A DNA stretch of 64,000 bases from Bacillus sp. S3 (lineage in GTDB: Bacteria; Bacillota; Bacilli; Bacillales; Cytobacillaceae): contig NZ_CP039727.1 in NCBI RefSeq assembly GCF_005154805.1, positions 3,965,501-4,029,500 on the forward strand, read 5' to 3'. The translations under genes and the position numbers were made by a program. Shown piece after piece: positions 35,841 to 45,580 of this stretch; the first letter of the stretch is position 1, and each line of letters opens with the position of its first letter. The notes beneath the pieces are model-generated. The model saw only the letters and a list, made by a program, of their open reading frames with translations, made no database searches and was not told the origin of the DNA.

Positions 35841-38800
35841 TCAACTAAAAAGTCGCATCCTCGTAATGGATGGCGCAATGGGTACCATGCTACAGCGGGC
35901 AGAGCTTACGCCTGATGATTTTGGCGGCGAACAGTATGATGGCTGTAACGAAAATTTGAATTTAACCGCTCCTGCTGTTATCGCCGATATTCACCGGGAA
36001 TATTTAGAGGCCGGTGCAGACATCATTGAAACTAATACCTTTGGGGCTACTAGCATTGTCCTTGATGAATATCAGCTTGGCTATAAAGCCTATGAAATTA
36101 ATAAAATTGCCGCGATGATTGCCGTCAGAGAAGCCATGAAGGTTTCCACGGATGATTGGCCCCGTTATGTGGCAGGCGCAATGGGACCGACAACGAAAAC
36201 ATTAAGTGTCACCGGTGGAACAACCTTTGATGCCCTTTCAGCTTCATATGAAGAACAAGCGATTGGCTTGATTGACGGCGGAGTTGATTTACTCCTGCTA
36301 GAAACGAGCCAAGACATGTTAAATGTGAAAGCGGGCTTTGTCGGAATTCAAAACGCTTTTGAAAAAACAGGCAAAACACTGCCGTTATTTATTTCAGGAA
36401 CAATCGAACCAATGGGGACAACACTTGCCGGGCAGACGATTGAATCGTTCTTTATTTCTGTTGAGCATATGAATCCAGTTGCCGTTGGTTTGAACTGTGC
36501 CACTGGCCCAGAATTCATGCAGGATCATATCCGCTCACTTGCAGGGCTGGCTTCTACTGCTGTCAGCTGTTATCCGAATGCCGGCCTTCCTGATGAAGAA
36601 GGTCACTATCATGAAACACCGGAGACACTCGCGAAAAAGCTGTCCGATTTTGCCGCCCACGGCTGGCTGAATATTGTCGGCGGCTGTTGCGGTACGACTC
36701 CAGAACATATTAAGGCAATTGCCGAAGCGATGAAACAATATCAGCCGCGGGAAGTGAAATCAGCGGCGGTTCATATGGTTTCAGGTATCGATCCTTTCGT
36801 TTACGATGATCCAACGTTACGGCCGATAATGGTCGGCGAAAGAACAAATGTTATCGGTTCTCGAAAATTCAAACGGTTAATAACAGAGGGGAAATTTGAA
36901 GAGGCAGCAGAAATTGCCCGTGCACAGGTTAAAGGCGGAGCACACGTCATTGATCTTTGCCTAGCAGACCCTGACCGTGAAGAGCTTGTTGATATGGAGA
37001 ATTTTATCAAAGAAGTCGTGAAGAAAATCAAAGTTCCTCTTGTGATTGATTCGACCGATGAAAAAGTCATTGAGCGTGCTTTGAAATACTCACAAGGAAA
37101 GGCAATTATCAATTCAATCAATCTTGAAGATGGTGAAGAGCGATTTGAAGCCGTTGTTCCATTAATCCACCGCTATGGTGCTGCAGTCGTCGTTGGTACC
37201 ATTGACGAGGTAGGAATGGGTGTGACGGCAGAGCGGAAACTGGAGATTGCCAAACGGTCCCACGACTTGCTGGTAAATAAATATAAGCTTAAATCACAGG
37301 ATTTGATTTTTGATCCATTGGTTTTTCCAGTCGGCACGGGGGATGAGCAATATATTGGTTCTGCAAAAGCAACGGTCGAAGGGATTAAGCTCATTAAAGA
37401 AAATCTTCCAGGAGTACAAACTATTCTGGGGATTAGTAATGTATCATTCGGGCTGCCTCCGGTAGGCAGGGAAATTTTAAACTCTGTTTTCCTTTATCAC
37501 TGTACCCAGGCCGGGCTGGATTATGCGATTGTCAACACGGAGAAATTGGAGCGTTTTGCTTCAATTTCTAAAGAAGAAGTTCAGTTGGCAGAAGCCCTGC
37601 TTTTTGACACAACCGATGAAACACTGGCAACTTTTACTGAATTTTATCGTGGCAAAAAGAAAGAAGCGAAAGTAACTGTTCCTAATATGAGCTTAGAAGA
37701 GCGGCTTGGCTATTATGTGGTTGAGGGGACGAAAGAAGGCCTGCTTCCTGACCTCGATCTTGCCCTTGAAGCCTACCCGGCACCGCTTGATATTATTAAC
37801 GGTCCATTAATGGATGGAATGAAAGAAGTCGGCCGGCTTTTTAATGAAAACCAGTTAATTGTTGCCGAAGTGCTTCAAAGTGCGGAAGTAATGAAAGCGG
37901 CGGTATCACATTTAGAGCCGCACATGGAAAAAGGCGATGTATCTGCCTCTAAAGGAAAAGTTATTTTAGCAACAGTTAAAGGCGATGTGCATGACATTGG
38001 CAAAAATTTAGTCGATATTATCCTAAGCAATAATGGTTACCAGGTGCATGACCTTGGAATTAAGGTGACACCTGCCGAATTAATTAAGGCTATTCGTGAG
38101 GAACAGCCGGATATGGTTGGGCTTTCCGGATTATTAGTAAAATCCGCGCAGCAAATGGTGTTAACCGCCCAAGACATGAAAGAAGCGGGTATCTCATTGC
38201 CGATCCTAGTTGGCGGCGCTGCCCTTTCACGAAAATTCACGGATGGGAAAATTGCGAAAGAATATGACGGGCTAGTCCTTTACGCGAAGGATGCGATGAA
38301 TGGCTTATCACTTGCCAATCAACTGCAATCACCAGATGAGCATCAAAGGCTTCTGGACGAACGGGTTGAAAAGCTGGCAGCATTAGATATCCCAAGGGAA
38401 TTACCAATTCGGGCGAGCGGGTCTGTGGCTGTTAAGGTAAAGCCGGCCATTTCTACTACTGCGCCTGTTTTTACGCCGCTTGATACGAAAAGACATGTAT
38501 TGAGGTCCTATTCCCTATCCCATATTGAACCGTATATCAATATGCAAATGCTGCTGGGTCACCACCTGGGTGTGAAAGGAAAAATTGCAAAATTACTTGC
38601 TGAGCGAGATGAAAAGGCAGTAAAAGTAAAAGAAGTCGTGGACCAATTGTTAGCAGATGCCAGTCGGAATAATTGGATTACCCCGGCCGCTGCATATCAA
38701 TTTTTCCCGGCCCAATCTGATGGAAACAAGGTTTATATCTATGACCCGGAAAACCCGGAGGTTGTGATTGAAACGTTTGATTTCCCTCGGCAGGAGTCCG

Positions 38801-39267
38801 CACCGCATCTTTGTTTAGCAGACTTCCTTAAATCGGTCGACAGCGGTGAGAAAGATTACGTTGGATTCTTTACGGTAACTGCCGGAAAAGGCATTCGCGA
38901 AAAAGCCGACCAATTGAAAGCAGAAGGTCGTTTTCTTGAATGCCACGCGCTCCAGTCACTTGCTTTAGAGACCGCTGAAGGCTTCGCCGAATTGATTCAC
39001 CGGCAGATGCGCGACCGCTGGGGCTTCCCTGATCCGCTCGATTTTTCCATGCAGGATCGGTTTGCCGCTAAATATCAAGGACAGCGTTTCTCGTTTGGCT
39101 ACCCTGCCTGCCCTGATTTAGAGGATCAAAAGAAACTGTTCAAGCTCCTGCAGCCAGAGGAAATTGGCATTCAGTTAACAGAAGGCTGTATGATGGAACC
39201 AGAGGCATCCGTCTCGGCGATTGTCTTCGCCCATCCGGAAGCACGGTATTTTAATGTATTAAGATAG
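35818..39267 (+). CDS. metH: Cobalamin-dependent methionine synthase
   Basis: A complete 1149-residue MetH. The homocysteine domain (1-320) has zinc ligands C227, C290 and C291 ([18 protein letters not shown]). The pterin domain (about 335-610) starts [16 protein letters not shown]. The cap (about 640-735) is followed by the B12 domain with D723-V-H725-D-I-G728, His725 being the axial cobalt ligand. The C-terminal activation domain (about 910-1149) binds SAM ([32 protein letters not shown]). It transfers methyl from 5-methyl-THF to homocysteine and needs B12. The last gene of the S-box operon; AAGGGGG precedes ATG 35818. Confidence 0.97.
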   Translation: MPKTPFTDQLKSRILVMDGAMGTMLQRAELTPDDFGGEQYDGCNENLNLTAPAVIADIHREYLEAGADIIETNTFGATSIVLDEYQLGYKAYEINKIAAMIAVREAMKVSTDDWPRYVAGAMGPTTKTLSVTGGTTFDALSASYEEQAIGLIDGGVDLLLLETSQDMLNVKAGFVGIQNAFEKTGKTLPLFISGTIEPMGTTLAGQTIESFFISVEHMNPVAVGLNCATGPEFMQDHIRSLAGLASTAVSCYPNAGLPDEEGHYHETPETLAKKLSDFAAHGWLNIVGGCCGTTPEHIKAIAEAMKQYQPREVKSAAVHMVSGIDPFVYDDPTLRPIMVGERTNVIGSRKFKRLITEGKFEEAAEIARAQVKGGAHVIDLCLADPDREELVDMENFIKEVVKKIKVPLVIDSTDEKVIERALKYSQGKAIINSINLEDGEERFEAVVPLIHRYGAAVVVGTIDEVGMGVTAERKLEIAKRSHDLLVNKYKLKSQDLIFDPLVFPVGTGDEQYIGSAKATVEGIKLIKENLPGVQTILGISNVSFGLPPVGREILNSVFLYHCTQAGLDYAIVNTEKLERFASISKEEVQLAEALLFDTTDETLATFTEFYRGKKKEAKVTVPNMSLEERLGYYVVEGTKEGLLPDLDLALEAYPAPLDIINGPLMDGMKEVGRLFNENQLIVAEVLQSAEVMKAAVSHLEPHMEKGDVSASKGKVILATVKGDVHDIGKNLVDIILSNNGYQVHDLGIKVTPAELIKAIREEQPDMVGLSGLLVKSAQQMVLTAQDMKEAGISLPILVGGAALSRKFTDGKIAKEYDGLVLYAKDAMNGLSLANQLQSPDEHQRLLDERVEKLAALDIPRELPIRASGSVAVKVKPAISTTAPVFTPLDTKRHVLRSYSLSHIEPYINMQMLLGHHLGVKGKIAKLLAERDEKAVKVKEVVDQLLADASRNNWITPAAAYQFFPAQSDGNKVYIYDPENPEVVIETFDFPRQESAPHLCLADFLKSVDSGEKDYVGFFTVTAGKGIREKADQLKAEGRFLECHALQSLALETAEGFAELIHRQMRDRWGFPDPLDFSMQDRFAAKYQGQRFSFGYPACPDLEDQKKLFKLLQPEEIGIQLTEGCMMEPEASVSAIVFAHPEARYFNVLR

Positions 39268-39278
39268 TAGTTTTAGGT

Positions 39279-39319
39279 AATTCCGCGGAAAGTGTCTAGT
39301 GATTCCGCGGAATTTTTTT
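39279..39319 (+). terminator. Terminator of the methionine operon
   Basis: Perfect 12-bp arms AATTCCGCGGAA (39279-39290) and TTCCGCGGAATT (39303-39314), followed by a T-run. Confidence 0.92.
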
Positions 39320-39376
39320 GCGTTTTTCCTCCAACTCTTCTAGATGATTATTTCAATGCTGAATTATGAACATTCC

Positions 39377-39419
39377 TTGACAATTTTCACTATATCCCTT
39401 ATAGTTACCTAGGTAACTA
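39377..39419 (+). promoter_or_regulatory. MarR promoter with perfect 18-bp palindromic operator
   Basis: TTGACA (39377-39382) and TATAGT (39400-39405) are 17 bp apart. The perfect palindrome TAGTTACCTAGGTAACTA (39402-39419) overlaps the -10 and the start site. Position and symmetry fit an autoregulatory site for the MarR dimer encoded 22 bp downstream. Confidence 0.75.
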
Positions 39420-39441
39420 ATTTCGAAAAATGGAGTGTATT

Positions 39442-39855
39442 ATGATTAGCCACGAATTATTCCATACTCTTCACCAGCTTTCACGCCAGCTCACCAACAG
39501 GCTTAATGAAGCCTTAAAACCATTAGGTTTATACAGTGCCCAGTGGGCCGTTATTTTTGTTCTCCAAACAAAAGGGTCACTTACGCAAAAGGAACTTTGT
39601 GATTATCTATTCGTTGAAGCACCGCCGATGACTCGCACGATTCAACGACTCGTCAAACAGGGCTATGTAACACAAGTTCCTGGTCAAGACAAACGAGAAA
39701 AGCATGTTCAATTAACGGAAGAAGCATTAAAGGAATATCCAAGGTGGGAAAGTGTAGTGACTGAAGTGAATCGGGGATTGTTAAAGAACTTTCCAGAGGT
39801 TTCACAAGAAGAACTTCTCAAACTGCAAAGCAACTGGTTACAGCAAATTTTATAA
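39442..39855 (+). CDS. MarR-family transcriptional regulator
   Basis: A 137-residue winged-helix regulator: dimerisation helices at both ends, DNA-binding core GLYSAQWAVIFVLQTKGSLTQKELCDYLFVEAPPMTRTIQRLVKQGYVTQVPGQDKREKHVQLTEEA (wing DKREK). It likely represses itself and the MFS transporter gene that begins 16 bp downstream, via the palindrome at 39402-39419. Start ATG 39442 has GGAG 6 nt upstream; the frame to 39430 precedes it. The ligand is unknown. Confidence 0.9.
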   Translation: MISHELFHTLHQLSRQLTNRLNEALKPLGLYSAQWAVIFVLQTKGSLTQKELCDYLFVEAPPMTRTIQRLVKQGYVTQVPGQDKREKHVQLTEEALKEYPRWESVVTEVNRGLLKNFPEVSQEELLKLQSNWLQQIL

Positions 39856-39871
39856 CAGAGAGGTGCATTAC

Positions 39872-41083
39872 ATGAATAAGGGGAAATTATGGACGAAGGA
39901 TTTTATCAGCGTTTCTCTTAGTAACTTTTTTCTATTTTTAACTTTTTATATTCTGTTAGTAACACTGCCATCGTACGCAATGGACGAATTACATAGCAGT
40001 TCTTCTATGGCAGGACTTATGACTACGGTATTTTTGCTTTCTGCCATCGTTTCACGCCCGATTGCTGGGCAATGGCTTGAACGTGGAAGCCATAAAAAGG
40101 TATTATTAACAGCACTAATCCTTTTTGCCGCCGCATCACTCTTATACTTTTTTCCAACAACAATCAGTGGTTTTCTTGTTATCCGCTTGCTGCACGGGAT
40201 TGGCTTTGGAATGGCGACTACCGCTGTAGGGACCATCGTTGCTGATATCATTCCCGCCGCGCGCCGGGGTGAAGGAATGGGCTATTTTGTCATGTCAACC
40301 AACATGGCAATGGTTATCGGTCCATTTGTCGGCTTGCTGGCAATCCAACAGTGGGGTCCAAAAATATTGTTCATCATAAGTGTCATTGTCGCAATGGGTG
40401 CATTGATTACAGGCTTAAGTGTCAAGATTAACAAAACTGAGGAGCTTCCAGTAAAGGTTTCTTCCTCCTTTTCATTCCGAAGTCTTTTCGAAGCTACTGC
40501 TGTTCCTATCGCAATTGTGGGAAGCTTTATGGCTATTGTCTATTCAGCACTTCTTTCCTTCGTATCGATCTATGCAAATGAAATCCATTTGGAAAATGTA
40601 GCGAGTCTGTTCTTTGTTGTTTATGCGGTTGTGTTATTAATTTCTAGACCGTTTACAGGCAAATGGCTCGATCAATATGGACCAAATGTGATTAGCTTTC
40701 CGTGTATTGTCCTTTTTGCCATCGGTATGTTAGTTTTAAGTCAAAGCAACAGTGCCTTCACGTTTCTCCTTGCTGCAGGCATGATCGGGTTAGGATGGGG
40801 AACGCTTTTTCCTACCTTCCAAACGATTGCCATTCAGGATGCTGAACCTAGAAAAAGAGGGTTAGCTACAGCAACCTTCTTATCCATCTATGATACAGGC
40901 ATTGCCCTAGGTTCCTTCCTTGTCGGAATCATTGCCGTAAAAATGGATTATAGTACTTTATATTTCTTCTGTTCCTTCTATATTTTATTCGGAGCAATTC
41001 TCTATTTCTTCCTTCATACAAAGAAGCAGAATTCTTCCGTAAAAGTAGAAAAACAGCAGCAGGCAAATGTTCAAGAAATGTAA
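39872..41083 (+). CDS. MFS drug-type transporter (12 TM)
   Basis: A 403-residue major facilitator with about 12 TM helices: DELHSSSSMAGLMTTVFLLSAIVSRPIAGQWLERGSHKKVLL (motif A region), LLHGIGFGMATTAVGTIVADIIPAARRGEGMGYF, and a second-half GLGWGTLFPTFQTIAIQDAEPRKRGLATATF. The YwoG-like pattern fits proton-driven drug or metabolite efflux. It is in an operon with the upstream MarR gene, which probably controls it. ATG 39872 has GAGAGGTG upstream; GTG 39863 is less likely. Confidence 0.87.
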   Translation: MNKGKLWTKDFISVSLSNFFLFLTFYILLVTLPSYAMDELHSSSSMAGLMTTVFLLSAIVSRPIAGQWLERGSHKKVLLTALILFAAASLLYFFPTTISGFLVIRLLHGIGFGMATTAVGTIVADIIPAARRGEGMGYFVMSTNMAMVIGPFVGLLAIQQWGPKILFIISVIVAMGALITGLSVKINKTEELPVKVSSSFSFRSLFEATAVPIAIVGSFMAIVYSALLSFVSIYANEIHLENVASLFFVVYAVVLLISRPFTGKWLDQYGPNVISFPCIVLFAIGMLVLSQSNSAFTFLLAAGMIGLGWGTLFPTFQTIAIQDAEPRKRGLATATFLSIYDTGIALGSFLVGIIAVKMDYSTLYFFCSFYILFGAILYFFLHTKKQNSSVKVEKQQQANVQEM

Positions 41084-41100
41084 AATCGATCATACTAACA

Positions 41101-41140
41101 AAAGAACCATCACTCCCCTAAAGGAATGATGGTTCTTTTG
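41101..41140. terminator. Bidirectional terminator between MFS and opp-tail genes
   Basis: AAAGAACCATCA (41101-41112) and TGATGGTTCTTT (41127-41138) are perfect 12-bp arms with a T-run on the plus strand and A-rich flank for the converging opp operon. Confidence 0.85.
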
Positions 41141-41146
41141 TCTTTA

Positions 41147-41611
41147 TCAATGTATATTGAATTTCGGTTGATGCGTGAGTTCTATTTTCACCACATGTAT
41201 TTCTTGTTCATGTTCCTCTTCCACCATAACAATCGACCAATTTTTTGCCATTACATCACGAAGGATTTGAAGATGTTCTGTTGTCATCTTGACACAATCT
41301 AAAAACACTCCGGTATCGACGAAATCCACGCCCTCCTTCATATTGAACTTAATTGACAATAAGGACTTGAGAGCCCCTTTCGTCAAAAAGGAAATTTCAT
41401 AGCCCTCTTGCAATGCTTGAACTACTTTTGATTTTTCCGACTGATAGAAGTCCACTAGCGTTTTCCAATCTGGAATTCCTTCACCGATTTTTTCTAGGGT
41501 TTCGTCTTTCCCTTCATCTAAAAGGGCAACAATCGACTCTTGATTATGACCTTTTGCTTTCATCATTTCCAGCATGAGGGCATAATTTAATGCTAGTTTT
41601 ACTTTTTCCAT
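41147..41611 (-). CDS. Uncharacterised protein at the end of the opp operon
   Basis: A 154-residue soluble protein I do not recognise. Residues 1-90 are helical and acidic/basic (KLALNYALMLEMMKAKGHNQESIVALLDEGKDETLEKIGEGIPDWKTLVDFYQ). The second half looks alpha/beta, ending in an EEEHEQEIHVVKIELTH strand. No signal peptide or membrane segment. It begins 12 bp after the oppF stop with GGGGAAG upstream, so it should be co-transcribed with opp. A cytosolic role linked to imported peptides is possible but unsupported. Confidence 0.65.
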   Translation of the reverse strand: MEKVKLALNYALMLEMMKAKGHNQESIVALLDEGKDETLEKIGEGIPDWKTLVDFYQSEKSKVVQALQEGYEISFLTKGALKSLLSIKFNMKEGVDFVDTGVFLDCVKMTTEHLQILRDVMAKNWSIVMVEEEHEQEIHVVKIELTHQPKFNIH

Positions 41612-41623
41612 TTCATTCTTCCC

Positions 41624-42604
41624 CTAACTTTCAAATAAATGGCAGGCGACCAGATGCTCCCGATCCACTTCCTTCAATTGTGGAACTGCTTCTGCGCAAA
41701 TGGGTTTAGCAAATGGGCAGCGTGACCTGAAACGGCAGCCCTGATCCATCTCAATCGGACTTGGAAGCTCTCCACTGATAATATCGCGTTTACTCGTTTG
41801 TGCTTTGATCGGGTCTGGAATAGGAATCGCAGACAACAGCGCTTGGGAATAAGGATGCAGCGGTTTATCGTATAACTCTTCACTCTTGGAGATTTCAACC
41901 ATTTGTCCAAGATACATAACACCGATCCGATTAGAAATATGACGAACCATTGATAAATCATGGGCAATGAATAAATAAGTAAGGTTCATTTCTCTTTGTA
42001 AATCTTCTAACATATTAATGACTTGCGCCTGGATCGATACATCAAGCGCAGAAATCGCTTCATCGCAAAGGACAAATTCCGGATTAATGGATAGCGCTCT
42101 GGCGATGCCAATTCTCTGCCGTTGACCGCCGCTGAATTCGTGAGGAAATTTTTCTAAATCTTCCTTTTTCAAACCAACCTTGTCCAGGATATTTGTAATG
42201 ATTTCGGTTCTTTCATTTTTTCCAAGCTGTGTATGGATTTCTAAAGGTTCATCAATGATTTCTTCCACATTCATATACGGATTAAGTGATGAATAAGGAT
42301 CTTGGAAAATCATTTGCATTCTTTTTCGATAAGGCTGTAGTTCTTTGTTATTTAAATTAGCGATGTCTTTACCATCAAACAGAATCTCTCCAGCTGTTGG
42401 TTCATACAAGCGATTCAGTGTCCTGCCAAGTGTCGATTTTCCGCAGCCAGACTCCCCTACTAGACCAAATGTTTCTCCTTTATATATATGAAAGGACACA
42501 TCATCAACCGCCTTAACGGCTGCTTTATTTTTTGAAAACATAGTGGATTTTATTGGGAAGTATTTTTTTAGATTTTTGACTTCGACGAGTTTTTGTTTAG
42601 TCAC
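41624..42604 (-). CDS. oppF: Oligopeptide ABC transporter ATP-binding protein OppF
   Basis: A 326-residue ABC ATPase: Walker [10 protein letters not shown]-loop [14 protein letters not shown], signature [14 protein letters not shown], Walker [15 protein letters not shown], and the OppF C-terminal extension with Cys motif [14 protein letters not shown] (Fe-S or Cys-rich oligo_HPY domain). It pairs with OppD to energise peptide import. GTG 42604 overlaps the oppD stop by 8 nt. Confidence 0.95.
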   Translation of the reverse strand: MTKQKLVEVKNLKKYFPIKSTMFSKNKAAVKAVDDVSFHIYKGETFGLVGESGCGKSTLGRTLNRLYEPTAGEILFDGKDIANLNNKELQPYRKRMQMIFQDPYSSLNPYMNVEEIIDEPLEIHTQLGKNERTEIITNILDKVGLKKEDLEKFPHEFSGGQRQRIGIARALSINPEFVLCDEAISALDVSIQAQVINMLEDLQREMNLTYLFIAHDLSMVRHISNRIGVMYLGQMVEISKSEELYDKPLHPYSQALLSAIPIPDPIKAQTSKRDIISGELPSPIEMDQGCRFRSRCPFAKPICAEAVPQLKEVDREHLVACHLFES

Positions 42605-43589
42605 CCTGCATCACTCCTTCCCCTGCTAAAAAGCATCTACTTTTCTGCGTTGTTGAGAAGCTCTTGTACTCCGGTAACGTTGTAAAACAATGATCCATTG
42701 CAACTTCACAACGTTCGGCGAATGGGCACCCGGCATGCAGCTGCTGCAATGATGGAGCGGCACCTTTTATTGGCTTTAATCTTGTTTTTTCACCGTCTAC
42801 TCTTGGAATAGAATTTAGTAAGGCCTTTGTGTACGGATGCTTTGGCGAATAAAAGATTTCATGAACCAATCCCTCTTCCATCACCATTCCGGCGTACATG
42901 ACCAATATTCGGCTGCAAATCGTCGCAACCACACCGAGGTCATGGGTTATGAAAACGACAGACATATCGTTTTCCTGCTGCAGTTTTTTCAATAACTCAA
43001 GAATTTGCGCCTGAATGGTCACATCAAGGGCTGTTGTCGGTTCATCTGCAACTAACAGCTTCGGGTTGCAGGCCAGTGCCATCGCAATCAAAACCCTTTG
43101 TCTCATCCCTCCGCTAAATTCATGCGGATACTGATTCACTCTTGTTTCAGGTGAGGGGATCCCTACCATTCTAAGCAATTCAACGGCTTCTGCCTTAGCT
43201 TCCTTCTTGTTCATGCCTCTAATCCTTGTTAAGAGATCTACTAGGTGGTCACCGGCTTTTTTTAACGGGTTAAGGGCAGTCATTGGATCTTGAAAAATCA
43301 TCGCGATTTCTTTGCCTCTGATGGCCCGCTTTTCCTTTTTGGATAGATGTTCGATATGTTTTCCGTCCAAAATAATTTCTCCGGATTCCACTTTTGCATT
43401 ACTCGGAACAATTCCAAGAATCGATTTCACCATAACACTTTTTCCGCTTCCTGATTCACCGACAATCCCCAGGATTTCCCCTTTTTGAACGGCAAAATCA
43501 ATTCCGCGGATCACTTCCGTTTTTACCTTGTCATTATAAAAACTCGTATGGAGGTTTTTTACATCGAGTAAAATTTTTTTGTTTTCCAT
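42597..43589 (-). CDS. oppD: Oligopeptide ABC transporter ATP-binding protein OppD
   Basis: A 330-residue ABC ATPase: Walker A GESGSGKS, Q-loop MIFQDPMTALNPLKK, signature SGGMRQRVLIAMAL, Walker B LLVADEPTTALDVT, and the C-terminal oligo_HPY domain with CPFAERC. Partner of OppF. It begins 17 bp after oppC and overlaps oppF by 8 nt. Confidence 0.95.
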   Translation of the reverse strand: MENKKILLDVKNLHTSFYNDKVKTEVIRGIDFAVQKGEILGIVGESGSGKSVMVKSILGIVPSNAKVESGEIILDGKHIEHLSKKEKRAIRGKEIAMIFQDPMTALNPLKKAGDHLVDLLTRIRGMNKKEAKAEAVELLRMVGIPSPETRVNQYPHEFSGGMRQRVLIAMALACNPKLLVADEPTTALDVTIQAQILELLKKLQQENDMSVVFITHDLGVVATICSRILVMYAGMVMEEGLVHEIFYSPKHPYTKALLNSIPRVDGEKTRLKPIKGAAPSLQQLHAGCPFAERCEVAMDHCFTTLPEYKSFSTTQKSRCFLAGEGVMQGD

Positions 43590-43606
43590 TTCAATATAAC
43601 CCCCTT

Positions 43607-44461
43607 TTATCTCCCGCTCGTTTTCGGTTCAATTACAGCTCTTAACAGGTCACCAAGTTTATTAAAGGAATACACTGTTAGAGCGATGAGAAGTCCAGGC
43701 AGGATCGCCATGTATGGGGCGTTCCCTAAATTTCCTTGGGCCGTCTGCAGCATACTTCCCCAGGAGGACAACGGCTGCTGAATCCCCAGCCCAAGAAAGC
43801 TTAGTGCTGATTCCATTAAAATTGCATTGGCAATACTGACAGTTGAAGCCACAATGAACGTTGGAAAAACGGCTGGAATCACGTGCTTCAAGATGACTTT
43901 TTTCAACGATTGTCCCGAGGATTTCGCATATAATACATATTCTCTTTCCTTAATTGATAGTGTTTCGGCCCGAACTAATCTGGCCGTACTCATCCATGTA
44001 AAAAGTCCGATAACCAGTACAATAGCCTTTAAACCGGGGGTAAGATAAATACTGACAACCGTTACAAGAATCATCCACGGGATCGAGGAAATGACGTCAA
44101 CCATTCTCATTAAAAAATTGTCAACCTTCCCTCCAAAATAACCGCTAATCGTTCCCACTATCACACCAATACACGTCGAAATCAGCATGGCTAAAATTCC
44201 TACCGCCAGGGAAATCCGTCCTCCATATAAGGCACGTGTGAGATAATCTCTGCCAAGTTCATCTGTCCCAAACCAATGCTTTGCATTTGGCCTATCGAGG
44301 GCATTCATGACATTTACCTGATCCGGCGGATATGGTGACAAAAAGGCGAATATCGATACCAACATAATAAACACAAGAAAAATGAGGGCAATCGCGGCCG
44401 GTTTATTACGTTTGACTTCTTTTTTTAACTGCTCGATTCTTCTATTTTTTTTACCAGCCAA
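43607..44461 (-). CDS. oppC: Oligopeptide ABC transporter permease OppC
   Basis: A 284-residue permease with an N-terminal cytoplasmic and TM segment (RNKPAAIALIFLVFIMLVSIFAF). The OppC hallmark HWFGTDELGRDYLTRALYGGRISL follows, then BPD_transp_1 with the EAA-type loop EREYVLYAKSSGQSLKKVILKHVIPAV and LSFLGLGIQQPLSSWGSML. It forms the channel with OppB, whose stop codon lies 3 bp upstream. Confidence 0.95.
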   Translation of the reverse strand: MAGKKNRRIEQLKKEVKRNKPAAIALIFLVFIMLVSIFAFLSPYPPDQVNVMNALDRPNAKHWFGTDELGRDYLTRALYGGRISLAVGILAMLISTCIGVIVGTISGYFGGKVDNFLMRMVDVISSIPWMILVTVVSIYLTPGLKAIVLVIGLFTWMSTARLVRAETLSIKEREYVLYAKSSGQSLKKVILKHVIPAVFPTFIVASTVSIANAILMESALSFLGLGIQQPLSSWGSMLQTAQGNLGNAPYMAILPGLLIALTVYSFNKLGDLLRAVIEPKTSGR

Positions 44462-44464
44462 TTT

Positions 44465-45421
44465 CTATTCCCCCATTCCCTTAATTCTTGGGTCAACAAT
44501 GCTATATAACAGATCCGATACCAAATTACCAATAATAACCAATGTCGAAGATAGGAGCATAATTGCCATAACGACAGGATAATCAAACCCTTGAATCGCT
44601 TTGACAAAATAAGTCCCAATTCCCGGCCAGCCAAAAACAGTCTCTGTGACAACAGCGCCTGTTACTAACATCGGCAGGCTCATCCCGACAATCGTAATAA
44701 TCGGAAGCAGCACATTTCTCAATACATGCTTGAATAAAATCCATGATGAGGCAGCCCCGTATGCCTGTTGCACCATCACATAGTCTTCGGATAACTGACC
44801 AATGGTTGAGGAGCGCACATAACGGACCAATTCCGGCATAAATGAGAGAATTAAGACGGTACATGGGAGAACCATGTGACTGAGTAAATCTGCAAAGGAA
44901 TCTTCGTTCCCAATCGTATGCATACCAAGGATGGGGAAAATATTAAGTTGATACCCAAAAATAAATACAAGAATCATCGCCATCCAGAAGCTAGGAATAG
45001 CAATTCCAAATGAACTTAAACCATCAATGATTTTATCCGCCCATTTTCCTTTATTCGCTCCGGCGATGAGGCCAAGGATAATGGATAATATAAGAGCAAG
45101 AAGATATGCCGGAAGCACAAGGAGAATGGTATTAGGTATTCTGACTGAAAGATCATTTGTAATGCTTTCATGTGTCACAATGGAGTAGCCCCATTCACCG
45201 CTAACTATTCCTTTTACCCAATATAGATACTGAATATAGGCAGGCTGATCTAATCCATAGCTTGCTTTAATCAATTCAATGGTTTCCTTCGACATGTTTG
45301 GTGTTGTCATTGCATCAACTGCATCGTATGGAGCTAATTGAATGAGTGTAAAACAAATAACCGAAATAATGAATAACAAAGGAATTGCCTGTAAAAATCG
45401 TTTAATACTGTACTTTAACAA
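44465..45421 (-). CDS. oppB: Oligopeptide ABC transporter permease OppB
   Basis: A 318-residue permease with six TM helices. Motifs are LKYSIKRFLQAIPLLFIISVICF, YGLDQPAYIQYLYWVKGIVSGEWGYSI, EAA loop SEDYVMVQQAYGAASSWILFKHVLRNVLLPI, and VTETVFGWPGIGTYFVKAI. I chose TTG 45421, with AAGGAG 11 nt upstream, over GTG 45433, which touches that site. It follows oppA after a hairpin-containing gap. Confidence 0.93.
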   Translation of the reverse strand: MLKYSIKRFLQAIPLLFIISVICFTLIQLAPYDAVDAMTTPNMSKETIELIKASYGLDQPAYIQYLYWVKGIVSGEWGYSIVTHESITNDLSVRIPNTILLVLPAYLLALILSIILGLIAGANKGKWADKIIDGLSSFGIAIPSFWMAMILVFIFGYQLNIFPILGMHTIGNEDSFADLLSHMVLPCTVLILSFMPELVRYVRSSTIGQLSEDYVMVQQAYGAASSWILFKHVLRNVLLPIITIVGMSLPMLVTGAVVTETVFGWPGIGTYFVKAIQGFDYPVVMAIMLLSSTLVIIGNLVSDLLYSIVDPRIKGMGE

Positions 45422-45529
45422 AAAGAATTCCACTCCTTACGTTCCCTGCTGCCGAAACAACCAATCAAAAGGAAACCGATACTTTTACCCTATAACTCTC
45501 TTATTCTAAATCTTTTATTGCTAATAAAT

Positions 45530-45557
45530 AAAGATAAACAGCGTCCTGTTTATCTTT
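45530..45557 (-). terminator. Hairpin between oppA and oppB
   Basis: AAAGATAAACAG and CTGTTTATCTTT form perfect 12-bp arms around a 4-nt loop, 23 bp past the oppA stop. The following minus-strand tract is only partly T (TTTATTTATT). It probably acts as a leaky terminator or mRNA-stabilising stem that keeps oppA mRNA above oppBCDF, as in other binding-protein operons. Confidence 0.6.
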
Positions 45558-45580
45558 ATCTACTCATGCAACTATTGATA

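Noticed and set aside
36535..38240. Several open frames antisense to metH
   Set aside because: They are shadows of a G+C-rich coding frame with no ribosome sites; the plus-strand frame encodes a complete MetH.
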